DNA from: Cacajao melanocephalus | Lineage: Eukaryota > Chordata > Mammalia > Primates > Pitheciidae | Reading direction: 5' to 3' | NCBI GenBank assembly: GCA_963573385.1 | Contig: CAUYLG010033220.1 | Coordinates: 1 to 64,000 of the forward strand | DNA: 64,000 nucleotides | Shown: positions 13,740 through 26,004 of the stretch, in pieces | How the letters are laid out: every line of letters starts with the position of its first letter | Position numbering within the stretch: position 1 is the first letter of the stretch | Program-made: the position numbers and the translations under genes | Notes under the pieces: generated by a model | The model's database searches: none | What the model saw: only the letters and a program-made list of their open reading frames with translations | What the model was told of the DNA's origin: nothing

Positions 13740-15177
13740 CTTTTAAAATTGATGTATAACATTTGTATATATTTATGGGATACATATAACACATTTTGTT
13801 ACATGCATAGAATGTGCAATGATCAAGTCAGGGTATTTAGGGTATCCATTGCCTTGAGTATTTATCATTTCTCTGTATTTGAAACCTTTCAAATTCTCTC
13901 TTCTAGCCTTTCTTGAACTAAACAATATGTTGTTAACTATAATCATTCTACTTGCTTATTGAACATTAGAACTTATTTATCCTCTTAAACTGCTTTTTGT
14001 ATCCATTAATCAAACTCTTTATCCCCCACATCCCCAGTCCCTTCCCAGCCTCTGGTAGTGACCAATCAACTCTACTTCCATGAAATACACTATTTTAGAT
14101 CCCACGTATGAGTAAGAACATACAGTATTTGTCTTTTTGTGCTTGGCTTATTTCACTTCACAAAAGGACCTCCGGTTCCATAAATGTTGCATCAAATGAC
14201 ATGATTTTATTCTTTTTTATGGCTGAATAACATATATGTATTTTGTATATATACCACATTTTCTTTATTGATCATCCATTAATAAACATCTAGATTGATT
14301 CCATATTTTTGCTATGGTGAATAGTAATGCAATAAACATGAAGGTGCCGATATCATTTTTATATACTGATTTCTTTCCTTTGGATAAATACCCAGTAGTG
14401 AGAGTACTGGATCATATAGTGTTTATATTTTTAGTTTTTTTTGAGAAATCTCTATATCGTTTTCCATAGTTGCTTTACTAAATTACATTTCCACCAGCAG
14501 GGTAGAAGTGATCCCTTTTCTTTGTATCTTTGCAAGCAGCTATTACTTTTTCTCTTTTTAATAATAGCCATTCTATTTGGAGGAGAATGATACTGTACTT
14601 TTGCATTTTCTTAATGATTATTAATGTTGAGTATTTTTTCATTTACCTGTAAGCCATTTATATGTCTCTTTTAATACATGTTTACTCGTGTCCTTTGCAT
14701 GCTTTTCAATGTGACTGTTTTTTTTTTTTCTGTTAAGTTCCTTGTATATACTGGATATTATTATAGCATCCTATTGAATAAATAGTTTGCAAATATTTTT
14801 TCCCATTCTGCAGTTTGTCTCTTCATTCTGTTGATTGTTTTCTTTGCAGAGCTTTTCAGCATAATAATACAGTTCTGTTTGTTTATTTATTTTCTTTTTG
14901 CCTGTGCTTTTGAGGTGTTACCCATAAAATCTTTGCCTAGACCTAGTCCTGAAGTGCTTTGCCTATGCTTTCTCATAGTGGTTTTATAGTTTTTGGTTTT
15001 ATGTCTAAGTCTTTAATCCATCTCAAATTGATTTTTATATATGGTAAGAGATAGGGGTCTAAATTCATTTTTCTGCATATGAATATCTAGTTTTCCCAGT
15101 AATGTTTATTGAAAAGGGTATCCTTTCCCCAGTGTATGTTTTCCATGCTTTTATGGAAAATCAGTTGCCTATAAATA
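13740..15177 (-). pseudogene. L1 ORF2 C-terminal part and 3'UTR
   Basis: The complement shows characteristic ORF2 3' landmarks, including 'ataaacatgaaggtgccgat' and 'ggataaatacccagtagtga' as read on the plus strand. These correspond to the last few hundred residues including the Cys-rich end. Stops and frameshifts are frequent. Confidence 0.85.
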
Positions 15178-15417
15178 CATCTTGATTCACTGTAACCTCC
15201 ACCTCCCGGTTCAAGTGATTCTCCTGCCTCAGCCTCCTGAGTAGCTCAGATTACAGGTGAGTGCCACCATGCCAGGCTAATTTTTGTATTTTTAGTAGAG
15301 ACAAGTTTTTGCCATGTTGGCCAGGCTGGTCTTAAACTTCTGACCTCAGGTGATCTGCCCACCTCAGCCTCCCAAAGGGCTGGGATTACAGGCATGAGCC
15401 ACCACACCAGGCCATGA
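15178..15417 (-). mobile_element. Alu lacking its 3' end, at the L1 deletion junction
   Basis: The minus-strand Alu keeps its 5' end (complement at about 15400-15417, 'caccacaccaggcc') but begins abruptly at 'cttgattcactgtaacctcc'. It thus lacks the last ~60 bases of the right arm and the poly-A tail. No target-site duplication is seen. The sequence on its right is L1 ORF2 near the N-terminal part, and on its left is L1 ORF2 near the C-terminal part. Confidence 0.9.
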
Positions 15418-15419
15418 TT

Positions 15420-16110
15420 ATTACTTTTATTCCACTGTGGTATGGGATGATACTGGATATGATCTTGATTTTTAAAAAGTTTGTTGGTATTTGTTTAGTG
15501 TTCTAACATATGGTCTATCCTAGAGACCATTCCACGTGCTGTTGAGAATAATGTATATCCTATAGGTGTTGGATGAAATGTTCTGTATGTCTGTTAAGTC
15601 TATTTGTTTCTAAAGTTTAGTTTATATGCAATGTTTCTGTGTTAGTTTTCTGTCTAGATGATCTCTCTAATACTGAGAGTGGGTGTTGACATATCCAGCT
15701 ATTATTGTATTGCAGTCAGTCTCTTCCTCTAGATGTAATGTTTGCTTTATAAAGCATTGGCCCTCTTGCGTTGAAGGCATACGTGTTTAGAATTATCATA
15801 TTTTCTGGCTGAATTGATTCTTTTACCATTGTATATGACTTTTTCCTTTCTTCTTCTTGATTTTAATTTAAAATCTGTGTTATCTAATGTAAGGATAGCT
15901 GCTCATTTTTGGTTTGTGTTTGCATATAGCATCTTTTTCGATCCCTTTACTTTAAGATACTATGTGAATCTTTACAGGCAACATAAATTTCATGTAGGCA
16001 GCATATAATTAAGTCATGTTCTTTTATCATTTTAGCCAGCCTATGTCTTTTAAGTGTAACGTTTATTTACATTCAAGATTATTATTTATGTTCGATTATT
16101 ATTTATATAT
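15420..16110 (-). pseudogene. L1 ORF2 N-terminal (endonuclease) part
   Basis: The plus strand reads through L1 landmarks such as 'ttggatgaaatgttctgtat', 'tccagctattattgtattgc' and 'tttacattcaag', which are the complement of the 5' end of ORF2 encoding the apurinic/apyrimidinic-type endonuclease. The frame is broken. Confidence 0.8.
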
Positions 16111-16199
16111 TTATTTTATTTTATTAATTGATTTCTGGTAGTTTTGTTTAGTCTTTGTTTTTTCTGTCTTATTGTTTATCATTGCAGTTTGGTGGGTTT

Positions 16200-17270
16200 T
16201 TATAGTGGTACATTTGAGTTCTTCATCTTTCTCATTTGTGTATTTGCTTTACCAGTGGGTTTTGTATGGTTGTGTGTCTGCATGATGGTAGATACCATCT
16301 TTTCACTTCTAGGTGTAGGACTCCCTTAAGCATTTTTGGTACAGATGATCTAATTGTGGTGAATTTCCTCAGTTTTCCTTGTCTAGGAAATACTTCTTTT
16401 TAATCCTTCATTTATGAAGGATAACTTTGCTGAATATAAAATTCTTGACTGATAATCCCTAGTCCTTTATCATTTTGAATCTATTGTCCCATTCTTTCTT
16501 GCCCAGTAAAATTCTGTTGAGGAATATACTACTCGTCTAATGGAGATTCCTTTATAGGTAACTACATGCTGTTCTCTTGCTTTCTGTAGAATTCTCTTTT
16601 TCTTTGATATTTGAGACTGTGACTATCATGAGCCATGATGAAGACCTTTTTAAATTGTATCTATTTGAGCATCTCTAAGATTCCTGTATCTGGATGTCTA
16701 AATCTCTTCCTAGACTTAGGAAGTTTTCATCTATTATTTTGTTGAATAGGTTTTCTATTTTTTTGTTTACTTTTCATTTGCTAAAACACCAAAAATTCAA
16801 TCTGTAGCGTCCCATATATCATGTAGACTTTATTCATTCTTTTTTCTTTATTTTCATCTGACTGGGTTATTTCAAAAGACCTGTCTTAAAGTTCAGACTT
16901 TCTTTTGTTTGATTGAGTCTGTTGTTGAAGATTTCAGATGTATTTTATGTTTCATTGACTGAATTCTTTAGTTTGAAAATTTCTGTTTGGTTCTTTTTGT
17001 TTTCCATATCTTTGGTAAATTTCTCATTCAATTGTGTTTCTGAAATTCTTGTGTTGTTTATCTCAGTTGTCTTATAGCTAATTGAATTTCTTTAATATCA
17101 TTATTTTGGATTCTTTTTCAAAAATTTTGTAATTTTCTTTTTCATTGGAATCTCTTGCTGAGGAATTATTGTGTTCCTTGGAGGTGTCATGTTCTCTTGT
17201 TTTTTCATGTTTCTTGTGTCCTAACATTAATATCTGTATATGTGTTGTAACAGTCACTCCTTTCAATTTT
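16200..17270 (-). pseudogene. L1 ORF1 relic
   Basis: The complement of 'ccttcatttatgaaggataa' (about 16406 on) corresponds to the C-terminal nucleic-acid-binding part of ORF1. The 62-codon minus frame at 17078-17266 (with 'KKHEKTREHDTSKEHNNSS') corresponds to the N-terminal region. In intact L1, ORF1p is a trimeric RNA-binding chaperone; here the frame has many stops. Confidence 0.75.
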
Positions 17271-17289
17271 TTGAATTTTCTTTAACAGG

Positions 17290-18135
17290 GGAGGACATTT
17301 TCCTGAAGTTGTATCTATGGTGTTAGGCACTTTGGCTTTGATCCTGGGTGCATAATATGGTTTTCATATGATTTATTTCACTGTAAATAGTGTCAGTAGA
17401 GTGGCCTATGTTGGTTGTTAGTGGAGTCTGTGGCAAAAATTTGCTGGTGACAGGTATGTCAGGTAGGCCAACCTTTGGACCCTAGTAGTGACAGTGGTGC
17501 CTATGCTTTGTCCCAGGGAAGCATATGAATATGCTAGCACTGGTGTTGGAAAGTCCAGACAGCGTTATCTTTGGGCCTCCAGTCAACTTGCTCAAATGCT
17601 AGGAATGGCAGCAGTGAGTTTAGTACATAGGTAGGTTTTTGGGCTCCTGGGAAGTGGGCATGGCACATGCAATGGTAGTGCAGTGGCAGAGCAATCCTAT
17701 CTCCCAAGTGGTCTGCACCAGGGTTAGTGGTGGCTGCAGTGGGCTAGGAAGGCCAGTCTCCAGGCCCACAGGTGGTGTGTGCAGGTGGGTTCCTGCTCTG
17801 GTGGTCATGGAATGTGGGGTAGGCCCACTGTTAGGCCATCAGGAGGAGTGCTCGGGTGTCAGTGGTGGTAGACTTGTGCCAGGTAATTCCCAGGTTCCCA
17901 GATAGCATGCTTGACTCCTGTGGAGCTGGGTTTGGTGGACCTGTCCTCTGACTTCCCAGTGGTGCATGCAGGTGCTGGCTGTGGTAGACAGGAGTGGAGT
18001 AACCTTCAGGTCCCTGTCAGAATGCTCAGGCTGGAGCAGCAGCAGTTGCCAGGGAAAGTGGGATTCCTTTCACTGGGAGCAGCTTTAGGCAGGCCTCTTG
18101 GGACCACATGCTTTGACCCCAGTTGGTGACTGCAA
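17290..18135 (-). promoter_or_regulatory. L1 5'UTR (ancestral internal promoter region)
   Basis: This GC-richer block has repeated 'gtggtg', 'gggtgt' and 'gtctccaggcccacaggtgg' motifs and matches the 5'UTR style of old L1M/L1MA elements. It is continuous with ORF1. The plus-strand open frames at 17639-17905 and 17911-18129 are antisense to it and are not genes. Any residual promoter activity is not deducible. Confidence 0.75.
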
Positions 18136-18778
18136 GCAGGTAGCCTTTCTTCAGTACACTTGTAAAAAGTCCCCTTCATCATTTGGGATAAGAAAATTGT
18201 ATTAGACTACTGTTACTGATTATAAAAATAATATATTCAGTATATGCTTTTATCGGAATTTTAAATCATGGCTATTATTTCAATATTTACAAAATGTGAC
18301 CAAGTTATAAAGTTTTGAAAAATTCATTTTGATTTATAGTACATTATGATAATTTGAAATGCCAATATAAGACATCTATCAAAGCACCCATATAGGCCTC
18401 ACCAAATTCTATAATTTAATAAAAAACTAGCTGTATTAGATTATTGTATTAAATTTGCATGTAGAATGTTCCATATTTTTGTCAATTACATTGAACTTCT
18501 ATCTTTATTTAGAAAAGATGAGATTTTCAGTTTTGATTAAGCTAAATTGCATGTTTCAAGGACCTTCCAATTAATTATAACTCAAATAGAGATTTTTCAT
18601 TAGTGTTTGGAAGAGGCTAAATTTAAGTGTATTAGTAAATTAACAGGATTAAAATTTTACCCTAGTGATGGGCTACTGGAATTCTCTAGACTTTTTAAAA
18701 AGACAACCTTGTAAATCTTGAAATTGAATCACAATTTTAAAGTAATTTCTCCCAGAAGTACTTAGTGCTATGTACTTC
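18136..18778. other. Unassigned AT-rich sequence
   Basis: Nothing was recognised between the L1 5' end and the MaLR LTR. Confidence 0.4.
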
Positions 18779-19131
18779 TGCTATGTTTGCATCTCCTCCC
18801 AAATTCTTGTTGAAACTTAATTCTCAATGCAACAATATTAAGAGACAAGGCCTCTTACAAAGTCATTAGGTTTTTAGAAAAGTTGTTGGGGTAGGGGTGA
18901 GTTTACCCTTTTGTCTTTTCTGCCATGCGAGGATATAACATTTGTCCCTCTGGAGAAAACAGCGTTTAGGCTGCCATCTTGGAAGCAGAGAATAACCTTT
19001 ATCAGACACTAGACCTACCAGTGCCTTGATCTTGGACTTCTCAGCCTCCAGAAAAGTGAAAAATAAACTTCTATTTTTTAAATTGGCCAGTCTCAGGTAT
19101 TTTGTTATAATAGTACAGAAAACTAAGAATA
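18779..19131 (+). mobile_element. MaLR-type LTR (MST/MLT1-like)
   Basis: It starts 'tgctatgtttgcatctcc' and continues with 'aattcttgttgaaacttaat', 'tctgccatgcgaggatataac', 'gccttgatcttggacttctc', 'agcctccagaaaagtgaaaa' followed by 'ataaactt' and 'attttgttataatag', the order seen in mammalian MaLR LTRs. The polyadenylation region is near 19063. No flanking duplication was resolved and no internal sequence follows, so it is probably a solo LTR. Confidence 0.85.
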
Positions 19132-19399
19132 TGCATACAACTCTTAGTTAAGACATACACATGCAAATCTTAGTTAACTGTCAAAACGCTGAAACTTTAT
19201 ACCATGACTGTTGCAGCTTATACAGAAATACCAGGTTTTGGTGTTTTAGTTTTATATCTATGACAGTTGTAAAATTCTGTCTGGGCATTAGATAAAGTTA
19301 TTAGCTAGACAGTTTCCAGATTGAATTATTATGGATAACATCTTCTCTAAGATTACTTTTAGAAAGTTGTCATCTGATGTTACATAAAGATAACCCTGG

Positions 19400-19623
19400 A
19401 ATCAGGGTGAGCAAGCTGCTTCTACAAAGTACCACATAGAAAATGTTTTCGGTTTTGCAGGCCCCATGATCTTTGTCATAATTAATTAGCTCTGTTGTTG
19501 TATTGAAAAAGCAACTATGAACAATAAAGAAATGAATACACATGGCTGTGTTCTAATAAAACATTATTTATAAAAACAGTCATTAGACTGGATTTTACCT
19601 GTGGGATATAGTTTGCCAACCCA
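19400..19623 (-). mobile_element. Non-autonomous hAT-Charlie-like element
   Basis: Blocks 'tttgcaggccccatgatctt', 'cacatggctgtgttctaata', 'aaacattatttataaaaaca' and the end 'gtttgccaaccca' are those of a common Charlie-type repeat with 'gtcggcaaac' termini. The orientation relative to the consensus is uncertain. Confidence 0.75.
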
Positions 19624-20749
19624 CGTCCCACTCCCCAATAAGATATTAAACATCAGAGAATAAATATAATAGCAGATCCTACCAGCAGCTTCACATATCC
19701 AAGAAGTCTCAGGAAAGATCTTATAATTTTAAATGGTGTCCCCTTGGGCTACTGGAAATAACATTCTATAAGAGTTTAGCCATAGGTTAATTTCAAGTGT
19801 ATAAAAACTGTTGACTATTCTAATTGTTAGTAAAGGCCAACTTTTCAACTATATTTTGCATGTCCACCAAGAAACTAATTTGTATTCTAAGAATAAAGGG
19901 AATTGCATAAATCCTCATGTTCAAATAATTTCTGGAAACACAGGATTAAACAAAATTACATTTGTTTATTTACTGTAGAACTTTATAAAACTTCTAATAT
20001 AGCTATGTACCCCATGAGTCTCCAAGGGTGCTGCAAGGTGAATATGGTATAGCATATTTTGTTTCTTAAACTTATTTAATCATAAAACCCCTACAGAAAG
20101 TACATAAACATAGTTTGAAAAATGCTTGCATAGGTTTTCCTGGGCTTGAGTATGCCTGACAGCATTCTTTAAATATGACTGGCCATCTGGCAATAGCTTT
20201 CCCAGCTTGAGCAGCTCAGTAGCCACCTAAAGAAAACTGGTTTGTTTGTTTGTTTTTTTCCCTTTGAGCTATCATTTAGGGTTTATTGTTATTATTGCTT
20301 TTATTTTTTTAGTGTGTACTCATCAGAACCACTTTTTCTACCCTGATTTTGTTCCAACTTCTCACCTTGTTCCAGAGCAAAGAAAAGGACAGACAAGCGT
20401 GAGAGGAAAGGCAGGAAGTAGGTGGGAGTTCCAGATGCCCAATGCAGGATAGGATCTCTGAAATGCAGATGAATTGCTCTTCAACCCCTGGGACATAAAA
20501 CATTGCAAGGTGCTCTGACTCTTAGGAAAAAGCTTAATAAGAGGAAAAGAGTGAGACATTAGTAAGCGATGTAAGTCATGACTAAAAGCTGTGAGGGATG
20601 TTCTGTCTCACTTGGGACTGAGATGTATTCTCAATAGGATGCCTTGGGACCTATAGGTCCTCATTCCTTGGTTCTCTGCTTCCCTTAACTGCCATTTATT
20701 CTGGTGTTTTGGTGACTCTCCCACTTGAGGGAATCATAGTATTAAGAGC
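19624..20749. other. Unassigned sequence
   Basis: No gene or well-supported repeat was found. It contains a GTTT microsatellite at about 20240-20255. Confidence 0.4.
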
Positions 20750-20960
20750 TCATAGTAATGAGCAGAATGTTCTACCTGTGTTATCTGTTTTAATTCTTGT
20801 TTACCCTATGAGGAAGGTGCTACTATCATGCCTTTTTATACATGAAGAAAGTGATTTCTCAGGGAGGTTTAAGTAATTACTGAAAGTTGCATAACTAATA
20901 AGTCATGGATATAGGACTAAAACCCAAGGGAGCTTGTCTCTGGAGTCTTAGGTAATACCT
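20750..20960 (-). repeat. MIR
   Basis: The reverse-strand MIR pattern is visible: 'ctatgaggaaggtgctacta', 'catgaagaaagtgatttctc', 'agggaggtttaagtaattac', 'gcataactaataagtcatgg'. Confidence 0.8.
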
Positions 20961-21009
20961 CTTCATAATGATTCAGTGCATGAAGGTGCAGAAGCTACTA
21001 ATTCCACAT

Positions 21010-21620
21010 GGAATGTTTATTAATTGAAGATGCTAGGCACTGTGCCAGAAGGAATGGTTTCAGAAGTTAAAATGGTCTAACTCTTACCCTGAAGGCACTT
21101 ACACAGCACCTACTTCATCAAACTCTATTATTGTCTATTTATTTTATTTCTTCGTAGATGAATTTTTAAAGCACTGAGGTGGGGACAATTAATTTTAGTC
21201 AATAAAGTTAGGTCTGGTTTTATAAAAGTAATAGCGGAGCTCAGCCTGTAGGATGATTCTAACAAGTAGAAAATAGAAGAGAGGCCTTCTAGGCAGGAGA
21301 AAGCACAAAGAGCCAGAAGCCCTTGCTGGTGGCAGGAAGCAGTGTGTTTTCACGTATGACTGGCTATGACCTTAGGAATCATTTCAGAGACAGAATTTAC
21401 TGTGTTGATGGATAGAAACTTGAGCAAAGAGAGAGCTAAAGAAGAATCATTTTTCAAGCTTGGATGGCTGGTGGGATGCTAACACCATTAGTGGACAGAG
21501 AACACGAACACCTTGAGGGCTGGACATGATGTGATTAGTTCCAGACATGCTTGGTTTGAGGTTTCTTAAGGTGTTTAGCTGCAGATTTCTAATTAATAGT
21601 TGGATATTTAGATTTGAAAC
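21010..21620 (-). mobile_element. L2 3' region
   Basis: It begins with the L2-end motif 'gctaggcactgtgccagaag'. It continues through 'ggccttctaggcaggagaaa', 'gcacaaagagccagaagccc' and 'ggctggacatgatgtgatta', in the order expected for the reverse strand of an old L2 LINE. It is heavily diverged. Confidence 0.7.
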
Positions 21621-21774
21621 CTAGTCAAATGTTCAATGTCAGCCAGACTGCATTGAAACTAAAAAGGTGAACTGTCTCAACTAATATTAGCTTTTATAAT
21701 ACGTCAGAAGTAACTTATTTCAAATACTTAAAGAATATTGTGAAATAAATACTATTTAGTTAACTACTAAGGTA

Positions 21775-21900
21775 TTCATATGTGTATGCACACACACGTA
21801 TACTAATATACACATTATATACCTATATATATTTAAAACCAATGCATATATGATATGTGTAATATATATTATATGTGTTATATTTTGAAGAATATATGCA
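21775..21900. repeat. AT-rich dinucleotide region
   Basis: Impure (TA)n and (CA)n runs are mixed with TATATG units; simple sequence. Confidence 0.8.
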
Positions 21901-23610
21901 TCTTTTATGAAAAAAAGCACTTTGAGTTTCAACCCGTTGATATAGAAGCAGGTTTTCTTAATCTTTAAGATTGGTCCTACCTATAAGTTTGTCAACTGCT
22001 TACAATAAAAATATAGAATTTTCAATAAATGAAGATGAAATTAGAAGTAGAGGTTCTAGTGACCCGAAAGATAGCACTTTCACAATTTTCTTCCCTCCCT
22101 TTGTTTCTCTCCCTTCCACGTGTGTGCATGTATACAACACAGTGTACTCAAAATCACCAATCTTCTGAAATGAAGAAGCTATGGCATCTTCTATCAATTT
22201 TTGGAGACTGAAACAGTCACTTGTATCTTGCCTAAGAGAAGAATTGCAAGTCAGTCCAAGATTGAACTTGAAATTACCAAATGTTAGAGGAGAAAGAACT
22301 TTGTTCATTGAGTAGTCCTGCCTATCCTGCAGGATGAGCCACAGAGAGAGTATTTGACTTTCCCAACATGATGGAGACTTCCCAAGCATGAAGTCTCCAG
22401 GATCCCCACTGCTGTATACATTCTGGCCACCTCAATTCTCAGATTTTAGGGATAAAGTTGAAATTTCATACATGCCGATATCATTTTCTATACTTGTTAA
22501 TTTTCTATACTTGTCGACTAAAAGAACTTAACATTTTTTTCTCAGTTGTCTGTTACGCTAACAAATAGAAATGACATAGCAACGGACAATTTGGCCTATT
22601 ATCTCCTGTTCTTAAGAAAATGTTAGCCTACCCAATTTTTAACAAGTAGATTGAGTTAATTTTCTTTATTTGACATTTGCCAATTTAGTCTTATTACCAT
22701 ACATTATTTTGGTTTGGGTTTTAGTTTTAAGAATTGCATTCATTGAAATAAAATATAATCCATAGCTTCAAGTTTCTTACAGTAGCCTTTAAAAACCCTG
22801 TTAAGTCACTCTATAGATGATGTGACCCAGATTAATTATAATTTGAAAGATTAAAAACAGAAAATCCTGGATCAGGACCCAGCATCATTCCTAATACACA
22901 CACACAAAAATACACATTCTAAATAAATCCTCAATATGCAATGTTTTTATATTTTGTTGGACTGAAATCACTGACTATATTTTAAAGCACTGGTAGTTTG
23001 AAGAAAAAACCTCTCCTTCCTTGACTGTCTTTTTTTCCCCATCTCTGCATGAATATCAGATTGTGAAGTCCACGGAACAATATTCTCTTTTGTCTATGTG
23101 GTATCGCGTAGAGAAAACACCTTAGCAACTCAGGAACAATAGATATTCATTAGAAAAATCCATCAGAGAAATCAATGGTAACTTGAGTTTCATGAGGACA
23201 AATGCAAATACATTGAACATACTGTATGATCAGAGTAATCACCAAACTAGCAGGGATGATGACATAAACAGTGTTAAAGTGAGTATGGCTAAGACATGGG
23301 TGTTTCCTAACCATTGTTAATTGGCCACTAGAATCCATTCAGCATACAAAGGATACCCATTGAATCTCAAGTAAGAGCAAGTGACTTTTGGTCATGCTAG
23401 GCAAGACAGTGACTTCTCAGAACTTTCTTTTTGATGGTATAGAATCCAGTGTGAAAATGTTAATTATGTTTTTGCATTGATGATGCTTCCCTGTTTAAGT
23501 ACACAAAGACCATATTTTTAAAAAATCTATTCCTAATGATGTTAGAAAGTAAGATAAGTTAAATATTTTCATAGGGTGCAGCTGGAGCTTTAAAAATTAC
23601 TTTTGTCTTT
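21901..23610. other. Unassigned sequence
   Basis: No gene was recognised. The 129-codon minus frame at 22000-22389 has no recognisable domains, and nothing around it suggests an exon. Confidence 0.4.
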
Positions 23611-23614
23611 TTCT

Positions 23615-23850
23615 AATTATACCTTATATTTTAAGGCAGTTTTAGGTTCACAGCAAAATTGAGCAGAAGGTACAGAGATTTCCCATATAGCCTCAGCCCC
23701 TACACATACATCATGGCCTACCCTACTGTCAACCTCCCCCATTAGAGTGCTATACTTTTTACCATTCGTGAAACTATATTGACACATATTATCAGACAAA
23801 ATATATAGTTTTCCTTAGGGTTCACTCTTGGTATTATTTGTTTATTGTTG
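23615..23850 (-). mobile_element. L1M (L1MB/L1MC-like) 3' end fragment
   Basis: The plus strand shows 'ttttaggttcacagcaaaat', 'gagcagaaggtacagagatt' and 'ccttagggttcactcttggt', the complement of old L1 3' sequence, at high similarity to the family pattern. Confidence 0.85.
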
Positions 23851-25745
23851 CCACTCAGAAATGGCAGCTGAAGCATTGTTGTTGAGAAAGTGACAACTTT
23901 GCTAATCCTGTATATGAAAGTTTATCCTACCGGGGTCTGAGGATCCTGGGGATAATGGACATAGACCAGAAAGCTCATAAGTTGTCTAAAAAAATTTGCA
24001 GATATACATTAATGAGTATGTTTTAATTACAAAGACAATTGTTAGAAAAATAATAAATTTAAGCATATTCTGGATTATCCAAATAACCAGTTTTTATCCC
24101 AACATGATTTTTCAAAACCTTTATTTACATTTGTTTTTGGTCACCTTAATAACAAATAATCACTTGAAGGTTTATTTTTAAATCTGAGTATGAGTTCCAT
24201 AGACTAACGGAAGTTTATAGAGTTATTCATGTGACCTCATATTTTTAGGTTAGAGACACATTGACCCAAGGTTGAGTAATTTCCATGTGCATAATAACAC
24301 TGTGCAATGAAACTATAACCTCTTAACCAAAGATTAGTTTTTTCAGTTAACCCTTGAAGGAAACACTTCTCCCTAACATACCCACAGTTGTGTACATACA
24401 AAGGAAATAGTGCCTTTTTTCCCCTTAGCTAGATTTGAAATGAGGGAAAGGTAAAGAGCTATAAAAAGAAAATATGTTCACCTTTCTGAATTGATCATGG
24501 AAAAGACTATTAGGAATTGAAGTTGTGGCCAACGGTTTTTATAGTACTATTACTATGTTTTTGATAGTACTATTACTATTTCTGAATTTGCCCATTAATC
24601 TGGGTTTATGTAACACACACTAGAAAAAAAATATATAATTATGCTCAGTTGCATTTCCATGATACCAAGCAATGTAGTTAACTTTTACTTCCTTCATCTC
24701 AATATTTTTAACTAAACGGGCTAGTATGCTGTCATCATGTGGAGACAGGTTTAGATGTCGGGTTGGCCCAGAGGCTGAACTGTTGACAAGTGTCTTCATC
24801 CCAGGCTGATAGAAGCCAGTGTGCTATGTTGGCCACAACTTTGAGCCAACACCTGTTTCATGCTACACAGGCTGAAATCATTCCAGTTCCTTTAAAAAGA
24901 TGTATGCCTTCTCCACTATTAGTGTCAATTGAAAGAAAGTTAAACCATTTAAGAGGACAAATTGGGAAAAATATTCTGGAAAGAAATGAATTAAATTGTT
25001 TCCAGTTTAGTATATAACTTCATTAGTTTCCAGATTGTGTCTAGTTTTCAATATGCCATGATTATTTTCTGATTTTATTAAACCATCAGTGATGTGTTGG
25101 ATCTTTGAAAAATCCAGAGCAATTCTTTTTCTTATTTTTTTTTCCTTGAAGAGTACTACTTCTAATCTGGTTTTGGTTTGAGTTGATCTTTGCATCTCAA
25201 CAAGGAAGACAAGAGCAATTTCTTGATTAGCTCTATTTTCAACTAAATTCATTCTTTATAGTTTTACATTTAACCCTGAACTCCTTTTCTTTTCTGCTTC
25301 TTTAAGCTACAGTACTACTAAGCAAGGGAAATGAAACTCCATTTGCCTACTTTCAGAACAAGTTCCAACCCCAGTTAGGGAAAGCTGGCTTACAACCATT
25401 TTATAGCTGCAAAATGACAAATTTAAGTTTTGAAACTCCTTTTTCTTTCCATCTTATACCTGTTTTCCAGATTCACCGTCCCTACCCACTTATTATCAAA
25501 TGTACTCGTATGCCTTCTAGGAGTCTCTTACCATGCCTCTCCTATTTAGGCTTATCAACCTTCACTCCCCCACTTTTGCATCAACTAAACCAACTCAGAA
25601 AAGAAATCATTTCAATTGAAACAAGTTGTACTGTGGTATAAGTGGGTAAGTAATTGGTAGATGTGGTATTCTCATCTGCCCAGGATAATTTGCCTTGCCA
25701 AAGAAACATCTCTAATTCAAGGTTAGTAAAGAGGAGGTAGATGGG
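23851..25745. other. Unassigned sequence
   Basis: No gene or clear repeat was found except the short direct repeat at 24541-24579. Short frames at 24790-25017 and 25414-25641 have no recognisable product. Confidence 0.4.
24541..24579. repeat. 16-bp direct repeat
   Basis: The sequence atagtactattactat occurs at 24541-24556 and again, unchanged, at 24564-24579, separated by 7 bases. It is probably a small local duplication. Confidence 0.9.
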
Positions 25746-25749
25746 TTTA

Positions 25750-25935
25750 ATGATAAGAGCTTGAGCTTTAGAATTAAGAAGACTTGTGTAGACATTCTGG
25801 GCCCCATTTATTCCTCCTCTATAAAAAGGTATAAGACAATGGTTACTTTTTAGAAATTCTGTCATGATTGAATTAGATGATTTATCTAAAGCACCACACA
25901 TAGTATTTGACATAAATTAGCAGTTAATAAATAAC
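25750..25935 (+). repeat. MIR
   Basis: The forward MIR pattern is visible: 'agagcttgagctttagaatt', 'cctcctctataaaaaggtat', 'atgattgaattagatgattt' and 'gcaccacacatagtatttga'. Confidence 0.75.
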
Positions 25936-26004
25936 ACAAAACTTAGCACTTAAAACATGATACAATTTCAAATACTATGGCAATAAACCAAGAAAAGTAT
26001 TTTT

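Larger units (their letters stand above)
13740..18135 (-). mobile_element. Old L1 (L1MA/L1MB-like) with both ends but ORF2 centre deleted
   Basis: Read on the minus strand the order is 5'UTR (about 18135-17290), ORF1 (about 17270-16200), ORF2 N-terminal part (about 16110-15420), an Alu at the gap, ORF2 C-terminal part plus 3'UTR (15177-13740). The 3' terminus is the complement of 'ttttaaaattgatgtataac'. The central reverse-transcriptase part of ORF2 is absent, so the L1 is much shorter than the usual 6-7 kb. All frames carry stops. The subfamily is inferred from consensus resemblance only. Confidence 0.9.

Noticed and set aside
17639..18129. Two consecutive plus-strand frames (88 and 72 codons) in GC-richer DNA
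   Set aside because: They lie antisense to an old L1 5'UTR; the composition explains their openness.
22000..22389. 129-codon minus-strand frame
   Set aside because: No recognisable domain, no splice, promoter or polyadenylation context, and overlapping plus-strand frames of similar quality; length is compatible with chance.
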